Assembly (NCBI RefSeq): GCF_030463565.1 | Contig: NC_134643.1 | Coordinates: 4,102,001-4,166,000, forward strand | Length of the DNA: 64,000 bases | Direction: 5' to 3' | From: Pelecanus crispus | Lineage: Eukaryota > Chordata > Aves > Pelecaniformes > Pelecanidae | Shown here: in pieces, positions 23,101-32,000 of the stretch | Position numbering within the stretch: position 1 is the first letter of the stretch | Layout: each line of letters begins with the position of its first letter | Made by a program: the position numbers and the translations under genes | The notes under the pieces: generated by a model | Seen by the model: the letters and a program-made list of their open reading frames with translations, nothing else | Told to the model about the DNA's origin: nothing | Databases searched by the model: none

Positions 23101-24525
23101 TTAACAGAACTAAAGCCTACTAAAGCCCAGCTTTAAAGACCCCTTCCCCTTGCTGCACAGCCGGGGGGTGCCTTGCCGCAGCAGGGAGAAAGCGCTGCCC
23201 GAGCATCCATCCGTCCGTCTGGGGGTTGTACTTGCACCCCCATGGGGGGAAACAGCCCCCGCGAGAGCCCAGCTCCTACGCTTTCGAGCATCCCGCCATC
23301 CCCGCCCGCATCCCCCCCGCCACGTGCAACCCAGGGGACCCCCAGCAGCGCCTTCGCAGCCCCCCTGCTAGCACCAAGCCCTGCAGTTTCACTTCTCCAT
23401 CCCTTTCCTTCTCCATGGATTCCCTCCCACGCCTGTCTCCTGACATTTATTAGGAGCACTGTAATAAATCAAGCTGTAAATCCAGGCAGATTTTAACGGG
23501 GGTGCCTACGGAGAGCCCTGCACTCCCCAAAAACGGGCTGACCAGGGACTGCATCCTGTGCATCCCTCCAGGGCAGGATGCGGATGATGGAGCTGCCGTG
23601 GCAAATGCAGAACTGGGATGGGCTGGGGGTCTTCCAGGGGATGAAGGGCTGGCTCGGAGTCTGGAGTAGCATGTACCCAAGCGCCAGGGTGATGCAGTGC
23701 CTGAATCATCCATGAATCAGCCAAAACCATGCATGACCAAAGGAAAAGGGGCTAGAGGGGCTGTTCTTCCCCTGCCTGGTTTCCACCAAGAGCTCCAGAA
23801 CAGGGCTCCAGGATGAGGGGAAAAGGGGCCGACAGCATCTGCAAGGTGGGAGCTGCCCTCTGGGTCGAGGGGGAGAATAACGATAAAGCAGCTGAAAAGG
23901 GGCAGAGGGGCAGAAAGGGGAGAGGAAGAATGGAGCCGAGTTGGGGCGGCAGGAGCTGGGATGCAGGGTCGGGGTACGGCAACGATGCTCAGCTTCTTCG
24001 TGAGGTCCTGGGGATGGAGCTGCGGGTCCACAGCCAGGCTGAAGCCGTCAGCTGCTCCTGGAGGTTTTCCACATGTCTCTGGCTGCTCTTTCTTCCCTCC
24101 CACCATTAAGCAGAGTCTCTTTCTTGTCAGCTCCATGCTACCCCCTTGCTGCGCTGGCGCTGACTGCAGCCCCCAGCCTCAACCTCACTGTCAAAGTCTC
24201 TATATGTAGTTATGTACATCTATATGGGGCAGCGGCCACAGCTGGCTGGGAGGCGATGGCCCCGAGGTGGCACGCGCAGCATGGCCAAGCTGTTTTTCAC
24301 CAAGGTTTCTGGGTTTTCTTTCCTCGCCCACAGCGCCTGACCGAGGAGCTGCAGACGATGGAGAACGGCTACCATGATAACCCCACGCTGGAGGTGATGG
24401 AGACCTCCTCCGAAATGCAGGAGAAGAAGGTGAACCTCAACGGCGAGCTGGGGGACAGCTGGATTGTTCCTCTCGACACCCTCATGAAGGAGGACCTGGA
24501 GGAAGAGGAGGACACACATTTATAG
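10252..24525 (+). CDS. PODXL: Podocalyxin, exons 2-8 (gene-level entry, 5' partial)
   Basis: Join of 10252-11128, 13339-13493, 14289-14354, 19869-20025, 20921-20982, 21086-21253 and 24334-24525. Podocalyxin is a type I sialomucin of the CD34 family. Its glycosylated ectodomain is anti-adhesive, and its tail binds ezrin and NHERF1/2 to organise apical actin. The sequence shows a Ser/Thr/Pro-rich mucin segment, a cysteine-containing juxtamembrane domain, a single transmembrane helix ([20 protein letters not shown]) followed by CCHQR, and a tail ending DTHL. Tail stretches such as [27 protein letters not shown] and [12 protein letters not shown] are those I know from mammalian PODXL, whereas the ectodomain is poorly conserved, as expected of the family. 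The signal-peptide exon must lie upstream, since exon 2 starts in mid-codon and no CpG-rich first exon is visible. The mucin exon carries one apparent frameshift near 10745-10757. Confidence 0.95.
11129..13338 (+). other. PODXL: PODXL intron 2
   Basis: 2.2 kb without a recognisable gene or dispersed repeat. It contains a G14 run and an A15 run near 13148-13162. Confidence 0.7.
11684..11697 (+). repeat. G14 homopolymer
   Basis: Fourteen G in PODXL intron 2. Its length is unreliable in short-read assemblies and it can form a G-quadruplex. Confidence 0.8.
13339..13493 (+). CDS. PODXL: PODXL exon 3: distal mucin stalk
   Basis: The acceptor is GGACACAG at 13331-13338 and the donor is AATCAG|GTACTG at 13493/13494. 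The exon is 155 nt: two bases completing an Asp codon from exon 2, plus 51 codons. The product continues the Ser/Thr/Pro/Ala-rich stalk and has two N-glycosylation sequons (NQT and NAS). The exon sits in the same phase as the second open part of exon 2, which supports that part being genuine coding sequence beyond the frameshift. The acceptor has a rather weak pyrimidine tract, so the exact 5' edge is less certain than the 3' edge. Confidence 0.83.
13494..14288 (+). other. PODXL: PODXL intron 3
   Basis: 0.8 kb. Nothing recognisable inside. A minus-strand frame (13504-13980) is not supported by splice or homology signs. Confidence 0.7.
14289..14354 (+). CDS. PODXL: PODXL exon 4: start of the cysteine-containing juxtamembrane domain
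   Basis: A 66-nt exon of 22 codons in phase 0 on both sides, bounded by TTTCTAG at 14282-14288 and the strong donor TGT|GTAAGT. It begins IICKEQ and ends KEAKTC, so it carries two cysteines 19 residues apart. This matches the position of the mammalian segment with a Cys near its start and a Cys at its end, before the globular juxtamembrane domain. The exon is too short to be found by ORF length and was recognised by splice sites, phase and order. Confidence 0.8.
17240..17272 (+). repeat. (GGAT)n microsatellite
   Basis: About eight near-perfect 4-bp units (GATGGATTGATGGATGGATGGGTGGATGGGTGG) in PODXL intron 4. Confidence 0.75.
18808..19238 (+). repeat. 15-bp minisatellite in PODXL intron 4
   Basis: About 28 degenerate tandem copies of a 15-bp unit, approximately CTGTGCAGGCAGGAT. 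The array is cleanest at about 19018-19125, where units follow each other without indels. Because 15 is a multiple of 3, all frames tend to stay open. It gives a false 248-codon ORF (18624-19370) that reads as Cys-rich pentapeptides such as CAGRI and CAGRT, plus similar frames on both strands. It lies in a GC-rich intron. Confidence 0.9.
19869..20025 (+). CDS. PODXL: PODXL exon 5: globular juxtamembrane ectodomain
   Basis: The acceptor is TGTCACTGCAG ending at 19868 and the donor is CACT|GTGAGT at 20025/20026. The exon is 157 nt (52 codons plus one base). Two cysteines lie in [10 protein letters not shown] and RETCTVML, in the spacing expected for the disulphide-bonded ectodomain segment of podocalyxin, where the human counterpart has ICRAV and DKCGIRL. 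One N-glycosylation sequon (NIS) and another (NTS) are present. The preceding intron is about 5.5 kb and GC-rich, and contains the 15-bp minisatellite at 18808-19238. Confidence 0.9.
20921..20982 (+). CDS. PODXL: PODXL exon 6: charged helical stalk
   Basis: A 62-nt exon: two bases completing a Phe codon, plus 20 codons. It lies between TTCTTCCCCCCAG and GAG|GTAAGC. The product is a short, strongly charged, probably helical stretch ([16 protein letters not shown]). It corresponds to the lysine- and glutamate-rich stretch before the membrane in mammalian podocalyxin (AKDVYERLKDKWDEL in human). Confidence 0.9.
21086..21253 (+). CDS. PODXL: PODXL exon 7: transmembrane helix and basic juxtamembrane tail
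   Basis: A phase-0 exon of 168 nt (56 codons) between CATGGCAG and CAG|GTAAGG. It encodes a short extracellular linker, a hydrophobic helix at about exon residues 23-43 and the cytoplasmic start [12 protein letters not shown]. The HQRxSQxKDQ segment is nearly identical to mammalian PODXL and lies where the basic juxtamembrane sequence binds the ezrin FERM domain. The membrane-proximal cysteines are possible palmitoylation sites, which is inference. Confidence 0.96.
21254..24333 (+). other. PODXL: PODXL intron 7
   Basis: 3.1 kb, GC-rich, with short A, T and G runs. No dispersed repeat or exon was recognised. Introns 5 (20026-20920) and 6 (20983-21085) are short and plain. Confidence 0.7.
24334..24525 (+). 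CDS. PODXL: PODXL exon 8: cytoplasmic tail with the DTHL PDZ ligand
   Basis: The acceptor is CTCGCCCACAG ending at 24333. The exon has 63 codons and a TAG stop at 24523-24525. The tail is the most conserved part of the protein: RLTEELQT, then [20 protein letters not shown], then [14 protein letters not shown], and an acidic run before the C-terminal DTHL. DTHL is the class I PDZ ligand that binds NHERF1/2. The remarkable conservation beside a diverged ectodomain fixes the identification. Confidence 0.98.
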   Translation, partial: RLTEELQTMENGYHDNPTLEVMETSSEMQEKKVNLNGELGDSWIVPLDTLMKEDLEEEEDTHL

Positions 24526-26547
24526 GATGCAGAACTCGATCAAGCAAAAAACGACCACATCCCCCAAAAAACCCCACCCATAATCCCTACACAGACACGC
24601 GCACAACTCCAAAACAAGGCAAAATTCCCAACAAACCCCAGAAAATCCCTTAATGAACTAATCACGGCCCCTCGTGCCACCACGTGGGGTGCAGGACAGA
24701 ATGGACACGAGAGGACACCTCCGGGGCGTGCTGTCAGCCCAAGCCACCGTGGTGGCCGCATCCAGACAAGCATCCTCCATCACCCACGGGTGCTCAGCAG
24801 GACCTGCCACGCCAGACCTGACCAGCTGTGGGCAAACGGCGTGGCTTTGCTCCCGAAGAGCTGCTGGTGTCTCCAGTGTGTCCCCTCCTGTCCTGCGTCC
24901 AACCACAGCCTCCAGCTACCAAGCAACTCAAAAAATAAAAAGAAAGAAATGTAAAAAGGATGGGAGAGGGAGAACAACCCCTGACAGCAAACCGGCACCT
25001 GGCAATTAGAGCTAGAAAAATCCTCTGGCCCACGCAGTTTAGTCATCGCTCTGCCCTCCCCAACATGAAACGCCCAGGTATCGAGCGGAAAAAACTGGAA
25101 CAGCCTGTTCCTTTTTCATCCAGTTTCCACCCTCTCCCCATAAACTGCCGGCTGAAACGCACAGCAGCCCCGCGTCGTGCCCCGTGCGAGCGAACGCGTC
25201 CAGACCCGGCTGGACGGGGGGATGCAGCGGCGCAAGTGCTGCTCAGTCCCGTGCCACCCGCCAAGAGCTGCGGGACGGATCCTGCACCTGGCTGGAGACC
25301 AGGAGAGGCACAGCAGCTTCTTGTATTGATGCAAAGGGGAGGGAGAGGAAAAGGAGTAAGTAATTCCTTGAGTTAACCCCTCCTAGGAAGGGTGTAACGA
25401 GACCAAGAGCGATGCCTCATCGCTAGCCCAGGCACGAGGTTGGGGGTTTTGTGGTGCAGGAGCCCAGCTCCAGCGCAGACCAGCTCTGCCACTGCATTTC
25501 CCTACAGAATTGTTGATCGCCTTCCAGTAATTATGCACCAGCATCGCACGGCCCACATCCATCCTCCCCCGAGACCGTGGGTTATGTGCATTGCGGTGGT
25601 CTGTGATTTTTGTGGTCACGTTTTCCTGCGTGAGCAGCAGAAGAGAGAGAAGAGCAACAGAAGCACGAGCCAGGTAGCCTGGTGGTGTTCAGGGTTTTCC
25701 ATTGGTACAGCCCTTGGTGTTTCCTCCCCACAAGGTTTATAAGCTCAGTCCACACTCTCAAGCTCTTTTTCAAAAGCCAGTAAAATAACCGAGACCTGCA
25801 AAGAAACTTCCAGCTCAGCAGCGAAGCTGGAACTGAGCTTTGTCCCGCAGCCCTTGGTCTCTCGTCCAGCTCTCCCTTTGCTCTGAGTCTTTAGAGGGGA
25901 AAAGGAAAATACGCAGGAGCAGAAAGTGGCCGGACTGAGGCCATTTCTGATTTTCCGCTCCCCTTCACAGCTCCTAAACGGCTCTAAAAGGATGGGGAGA
26001 GTTTCACACCAGGCACCTTTGCTCTGGCTTCAGTGAAGCAGCTCAGCCCCGGCAGAGGCAGAGATCAGAGCAGGGCTCCGTGCTCCAGCACATGGGGAAG
26101 AGAGGAGAGGACCAGGTCACTTGGGCGAGCGCATCTCCCAGCACATGGGGAGCGTGGTGGTCCCAAGCCCTCTCCAAGCCAGAGGAGCTGCAGATGCAGA
26201 GCGATGCCCGAGCACGGCCCTTCCTCTCCTTTGCTTGCCATAAACCGTGCATTCACGCGCGCACGATGGGGTGATTTCCTTTTGGCTCTGCCACGTCAAC
26301 GCGATGGGGATCTGCTCCCATGGCTCCCCTGAATGAGGGGACAAGCGGAGCCGAGGACTGGAAAGCTTGGAGAAACCCAGGTCAAGCTGGTCCTCGGGAG
26401 CACTCACGAAGGAGAGGGCTGGGGCCGTTTGCTCAGCCCCAGGACAGAAGCTGGCAGAAGACATCTTCTCAAAGGGACTGGCTCTTCTCCCTTCTCTCCT
26501 GCACTGAAGGGCAGAGTTTGAAGCGTTCAAACCTATATATTTTTGTA

Positions 26548-26555
26548 TGTAAATA
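26548..26555 (+). promoter_or_regulatory. PODXL: Pumilio response element (UGUAAAUA) in the PODXL 3' UTR
   Basis: Exact match to the vertebrate PUM1/2 consensus UGUANAUA, in the sense strand of the 3' UTR and in A/U-rich context. A second identical copy is at 27657-27664. Confidence 0.5.
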
Positions 26556-27208
26556 TTCCTGCTATTCATTAGCAATGTATTCAGCACATTTCACTTACCT
26601 GTGCACTGCACTACGGGGAAGTAGTTTTGGAGGGGGGGCGGAATTAAGAAAAAAAGAAAGAAAAAGCTAAAGGCCAGTCTGGTAGGGGATCAAAACTCAA
26701 CACAAAGCAGGAAAACGCCTCCCACCTGGATAGCCCCGCGCCACAGCTTTATCCCCACTCTGGCAGCGTCGAGTTCAGCTCTTTATTGCAGCAAGGCTCA
26801 AAGAACCGGTCCCGGCGTTCACGATGGCTTTTGTGAGCGCGTTGCTTCCCAGTTGCCCCAAGAGACGAGCAGCAGGTCAGTGACCTCGCCTTTCTGTCCT
26901 TTGCAGAAAATAAATGTGGCGAAAACACGGGGCAGCGGCGAGGCTTTGGCCGCCGGGGCTGCCATTGCCATCAGGACGCCCCGGCAGAGCATCTCCAGGC
27001 AGTCGGGTTTTGGCATGTGCCTAAGATCCCCCTTCCCAGCGAAGAGATGCCAAAGTCCTTTAATGAAACAGGTCCAAAGACTTTCCAAGAGAACCCTACA
27101 AAGGCTTGAGATCAAGGAACCTTAAATCCTTCCGAGCAGAGACCAGTGAAGATATTAACTGCTCAGCAAGTGCTTACAGTGATTTATATTTGAATAGGAA
27201 TTGTACAT

Positions 27209-27217
27209 TTATTTATT
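27209..27217 (+). promoter_or_regulatory. PODXL: AU-rich element (UUAUUUAUU) in the PODXL 3' UTR
   Basis: The nonamer core of class II AU-rich elements, in the sequence ACATTTATTTATTTTTCC. Such elements are bound by mRNA-decay and stabilising proteins (ZFP36 and ELAVL families). The role here is inferred from the motif. Confidence 0.4.
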
Positions 27218-27453
27218 TTTCCAGACACCATATTTTTAAACCACTAATATTTTATAGTAGATTCTTCCTTCCCCTATTTAAAGAACTATTTCCATGGAAA
27301 AAACAGTATGTTTTTTATGTTGCAAACATTCTTTTTGCAAAAAAAAAAAAAAAAGAAAAAAAAAGAAAAAAAATCAGGTAGGAAATGCAGCGATGAGCAT
27401 CTTTGGCCTTAATCCTTCCCTTTGTAGACTGTAGTCATAATTGTTAGACCAAA

Positions 27454-27459
27454 AATAAA
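27454..27459 (+). promoter_or_regulatory. PODXL: PODXL possible proximal poly(A) signal, with an A20 tract
   Basis: AATAAA is followed almost at once by a run of about 20 A. It may be a real proximal signal or simply a site where oligo-dT priming would give false 3' ends. The A-tract makes 3' end evidence from oligo-dT libraries unreliable here. Confidence 0.35.
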
Positions 27460-27656
27460 TTAAAAAAAAAAAAAAAAAAAAGAATCAACCCAGGCATTTC
27501 CTCCCTCCCCCACGCTCCTCTTCTCTCCCCCAAAACAGCTTTAACATCCGACACGTTGTACAAAGAGATTATTGCTTTTACCTTTCGGTGAGAGTTTTAC
27601 AAGCAGCTCAGATGTCCTTGCAAGAGACTTTTCTATTTTCAGATTCACAAGGAATG

Positions 27657-27664
27657 TGTAAATA
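27657..27664 (+). promoter_or_regulatory. PODXL: Second Pumilio response element (UGUAAAUA) in the PODXL 3' UTR
   Basis: Second exact UGUAAAUA, about 310 nt before the distal poly(A) signal. Two copies in one 3' UTR raise the chance that Pumilio regulation is real, but function is inferred from the motif only. Confidence 0.5.
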
Positions 27665-27971
27665 GTTTAGGACCATTTATCTCCCGCTCACAGTGCCATG
27701 ACCCAGCTGACGAGGTTGATACTGCGACTGTTGCCTACAGATCACATACAGGAGGAGACGCAATCCATAAGGGACTGCAGGAGAACCTATTGCCCAAGGC
27801 GGCTGCCCGTTGAACCCTGCACATATAATAGAGCTCTTATGAACTGTATAGTAGCATCTCTCACAGGGACAGGAGTCTGATTTACACTGGAATTTACTGA
27901 GGAACTGGACTGTAGAGATTATTCTTGCATTTTCCTACAAATATATTTTGAAAGCATCATGTATTTCTGTC

Positions 27972-27977
27972 AATAAA
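27972..27977 (+). promoter_or_regulatory. PODXL: PODXL distal poly(A) signal AATAAA
   Basis: AATAAA in a CAATAAACATTC context, followed about 20 nt later by TTGTTTCTTGG, a U/G-rich downstream element. It lies at the end of an AT-rich conserved-looking stretch and is the last good signal before the MKLN1 side of the gap. Confidence 0.75.
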
Positions 27978-27995
27978 CATTCTTACGTAAAAGAC

Positions 27996-29059
27996 TTGTT
28001 TCTTGGCTGAGTGAAAAGGGGTGAGGGGAGCAGAGCCGGTGCTCGAGAGCCGCAGCTATCCGTTACGTAGATGTTACAACCAGCTACAGCTTGAGCTTGT
28101 TTGGAAACCCAGGCTCTGCATGGTCCTGCTAGCGAGAACACGTGAAACCGGCAGACAAGCAGGAGCAAAACCAACCCAGACCTTCAGAGGTAGCCAGCCA
28201 TGGAGGAGCTGGTATTTTCCCATGCAGAAGAAAGTAGGATAGTGGTGAAAAACTTGCCTTAATTAAAAAAAAAAATAGAAAACCCAGAGGGGTGGGATGC
28301 TGAGTTGATGTGGGCAAGGGCAGCCCCACCGCAGCCAGAGCACTTAGAATCAAAGAATCATAAAATCGTTTAGGTTGGAAAAGACCTTTAAGATCATCCT
28401 TGTTTGAACTGTTAGCATCTTTAGGCTCATGCTGGAGGGAAGGGAGAGGGAGCTCGCCCTTGTTTCTGCATTTCATCCCAACTCACTCCTAGCCTGCAAC
28501 CTCTCCTCACACTTAGGTCAGGCAGTGGAGGAGGGAACCAAACCTCACACCCCTAAGCCAAAACACCCGAATGAGAGGGGGACGTCACGCAAGGGCAACA
28601 GCAGGGTCAGCAACAGCGTGGGCAGTTCAGCATCTCTGTTTGCCCTCAAGGGCCCAAAAGAAAACACTTTGTTCCAGGTTAAGTTTCCACTTATGCCAAG
28701 GCGGGGGGGGGGGAAGAAGAATTTTGTTTGATTTAAATATTAGAGGTTGGTGTTTTGCATTACTCTATGTTCTGTATTCCTCCCCAGTAAAAGTTTTTAG
28801 TTTAGTGCTGCTAAGCACACACTGGATTTATGGGGTACGGACCCAGCCCATCACCTATTTCAGGGAACACGGTATTTTCTCCGCTGTTCCGCAGTGCAGA
28901 GGGACACGGCGGGCTCCTCCAGCAGGAACAGTGCCTGCCGCCCAGATGGAACGCACCACCGGTTTCACAATTTCTGCACCACTGCTATGAGACCTTCACA
29001 GACTTTTTTTTTCCATTCTCAGAAGCAAGCAATATTAGAATGAACAGATCTTAAATAGA
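27996..29059. other. Intergenic gap between convergent PODXL and MKLN1
   Basis: About 1.1 kb between the outermost poly(A) signals of the two genes. It contains one short CR1 tail (28345-28412) and a run of 11 G at about 28702. No RNA gene or ORF is supported. Confidence 0.5.
28345..28412 (-). mobile_element. Short CR1 3' end fragment
   Basis: Contains TTAGAATCAAAGAATCATAA, GTTTAGGTTGGAAAAGACC and TTTAAGATCATC, the reverse complement of a CR1 terminus. It lies between the convergent ends of PODXL and MKLN1. Confidence 0.75.
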
Positions 29060-29081
29060 CACCCTTGCTAGCATATACATT

Positions 29082-29087
29082 TTTATT
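29082..29087 (-). promoter_or_regulatory. MKLN1: MKLN1 possible distal poly(A) signal AATAAA
   Basis: AATAAA in the MKLN1 sense, with TGTTCATTC and a later T-rich tract downstream. It is the last good hexamer before the convergent PODXL end, about 1.1 kb away, but several other AATAAA hexamers occur between 29 and 38 kb. Confidence 0.35.
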
Positions 29088-32000
29088 AAGAAAAAATGAA
29101 CAAAATACATTCTCTCCTTATGTACATTACATACAACATAACTACATTTGTAGATATTCCTCATATCACTCATTCATTTATGTACAGCACGGGGCTTATC
29201 TATCAACCGAGAAATTATCAAAGATGCTTTATGCCAAGGAAGAAAATTAACACTCCAGGCTGAACAAAGATCATCTGTTTATCTGTAAAGAAAAGGGCAG
29301 GATAGGGAATCACCAGAGTCCAGGAACAATGCCTGTAGTCACCATGGGCTCAACACAGGACTAGTCAATATTTGACTTGCTTATTAAAACATATGTGCAG
29401 TTCACAGCATTCATCACCCCACAGACGCTCCTTTCTAGCTGGCTGCACCTCTCAGTTCAGCTCTCCTGCGGTCAGGTGTCCGAGACAAGGACTGCAGGAC
29501 AGACACCAAAGGGAATTCAGACAGACACCCGAGTCTGCGGGATTGCTGTAGAGGTGCAACTGCTTCACATCGGATGCCAAAACGGAAAAAAAGGGACCAA
29601 ATTCTGCACAGGGAGTGGACACTCACAACTCCAAGCACTACACAGGGAATAACCAGCTTTTGAGGAGCACATGAGGGTGCAGAGGACGAGGTAACGAAGA
29701 TCGAAGGTCCAGACAAACAAACCACCACACTGTACAGCACTACGCTAAGAGCAGAGGCAACAGCTCAAAAGAAACAGCTTGAAAAAGCACCCCTAGCCAG
29801 GTGATGGTGCCCAGCCAGCCTAGCAGTGTTTAACCCCATGCTAGCAATGCATCTAGAGGAGAGAGGTTGTTTCAGCAATTTCAAAGTACAACACTCAAAG
29901 AGAAAAGGTTTACCAAGACTAGATACTTCTAAAATGAGGCACATTGCATCTCAGCATCTAAACGTCCAAGATGCACGTGACCACCAGCCCACAAGGACGG
30001 GAACGTTGTCTGCCATTAAGTGAGAATGAGCCAACCGATTTTAATTTTCTGCCCTAGGCAAAGTGGTCTGCAAGGTTCAGGGCCTCCAAGACTCAAGACT
30101 CCCATGAACACATTTGTTTGCATAATTAAGCTTTCTTCTCTTGCTTTTGGTCCTCCCCAGCATCCCCTCATTTCCTGCTGTGGAGGAGGGTATGCTGGAA
30201 GACATAGCAGAAAATATAGCTTTGGTAAATAGTAACAGCTACTAATAACTAGGTTTTTGTTTTCTTTTCCACTACCCAGCACATCAGCTTCTGAAGTGAA
30301 AAGTGTTTTGCACATCAAAACATCAACGGGAGGGAGAGAGGGGAGGAAGGATAGGAATGATGAGGAAGAGATGAAGGAAATATTCAGCCACCACTGCTAG
30401 TTTGCCTTCCCAACTACCACGGAAGATAAGAGGGGAAAAGAAGCCAGCAGCACAACAGTTATCTGCTCCACGGTTGGATAAAAGTCTTCTCCAGTATAGG
30501 AGTTCTCCGCACTGCCTGGGGAAGGAAATCGGGCTGTCACCTTCAGAATAGCGCGTACTACTGCAGGGTAAGCAGAGGCAGAAGGATTGGCCGATGTTCA
30601 GACTGGAATATTTGCAGTGAAGTCACTGACTTGCAACTGAGAAAGCACAGGTTGGTAAGAGCCATCTTCCCCTTTTAAGGGCAGAGATTTTTGTCAAGAC
30701 TTAAAAAAAAAAAAACACCAAACCAAAAACCCCACTTTTCAGCCTCAAAATGGCTTCTTCAATGAACAGACCCTGTTCACATGCTGCAGAACTTTTCTAT
30801 TTAGTGGAACACAAAGTAATTGATTAAATCCCTCGGGCAGCTAGTTACTAAGTCAGGATATTTAAAGTGTATTTTCTCATCACTGGGGAGAAAAACCTGT
30901 CCATTGGTATTTGGGAAGTGGAGAAGACTGCAACAACTGGAGCTACTGTTGTGGTCTAGCCTTCCCACCATCATATTAATTAAAAAGCAGCTAATCTCCC
31001 TTAATCTCACTGGCAGCTTTCAGCAGAAAGCTCAGAACATTTTTAGGTTTTTAACAATCTCTTAAGACTGCCAGACCTGGTCTGATAGCTGACTGCGCTG
31101 CACAACTTCCAGTATGTTTGAATAGTGTTAAGCCCAGCTGGCTTCCTTGCAGTCGCTGCAGATGGGCTGAGGAGGGGAAAAAAAAATGGAATTAGTCTCT
31201 CCGGCATCTTTGGGGTGGAGAGGGCCAAAGCTCGAGGTGAAGCACCAGGACTAGAAGATCCTGGTATTGCATCACATCCATTTGAAAAATAGCCAGAGAA
31301 TCCAGCTCACATGAAAAAAAATCAGCTCTCAATAGCAGACATACTTACTAAGAGAGTCTTCAAAGTCCTTCCACAAAAGACAGACCACATCTTAAACACC
31401 CACTCACATGAGCTACCACTGCATTATCCCCAAGCCTATTTCTCTTCCCATTCCCTCTGCCCTGCTATGCTGCAGAAACAAACCCAAACCCCCAACTTTC
31501 AGCTGTTTGCCTCCACTGGTGAAAGATTTGGGATTACGAAAGCAGGTGGCAGAAACCTAGGACTACTATTTAAATAAACTTGAGAGCTGGTATAGTCATC
31601 TTCTGTCAAACAGCTACCGCACTCCTGCTGCCATGCAAAGTAAACGCTGCTGAGACAGGAGGGAAGGCTTATCACAGCCCGGAACGCTGGGTCACGGAGA
31701 GGCACAAGCACGTAGGTGTATGCTGCAGTGTTACATTGACAGCACACCGTGCTGCTGCTGGGAAATCAGCTCCCACGCTTCCCCATCCTTATCCCGGAGG
31801 AGGAACAGCCCTCGGGGAGAACAACGTAAACCACAAGGACCCTCCCTGACTGTTTCAGAGGCAGCAGTAAGGAGTTTTGCAAAGGAAGCAACTAGAGTAT
31901 GATGATGTGACATGGAGAAACTGATGCCTCATCACCACCACACAGCTCTAACCTTTAACTCTTCAGTAGGTACTCCATTAAATTTAGGGAAGTCTGAAGG

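Larger units (their letters stand above)
24526..27995 (+). other. PODXL: PODXL 3' UTR
   Basis: About 3.5 kb from the stop to just past the AATAAA at 27972-27977. No coding ORF with recognisable similarity lies inside. The first part (to about 26.5 kb) is GC-rich and the last part is A/T-rich. Two UGUAAAUA Pumilio-type elements (26548-26555 and 27657-27664) and an AU-rich UUAUUUAUU nonamer (27209-27217) lie in the distal half. A-rich tracts at about 27340-27375 and 27460-27481 follow internal AATAAA-like sequence and could prime oligo-dT falsely. The length is similar to what I recall for mammalian PODXL. Confidence 0.75.
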
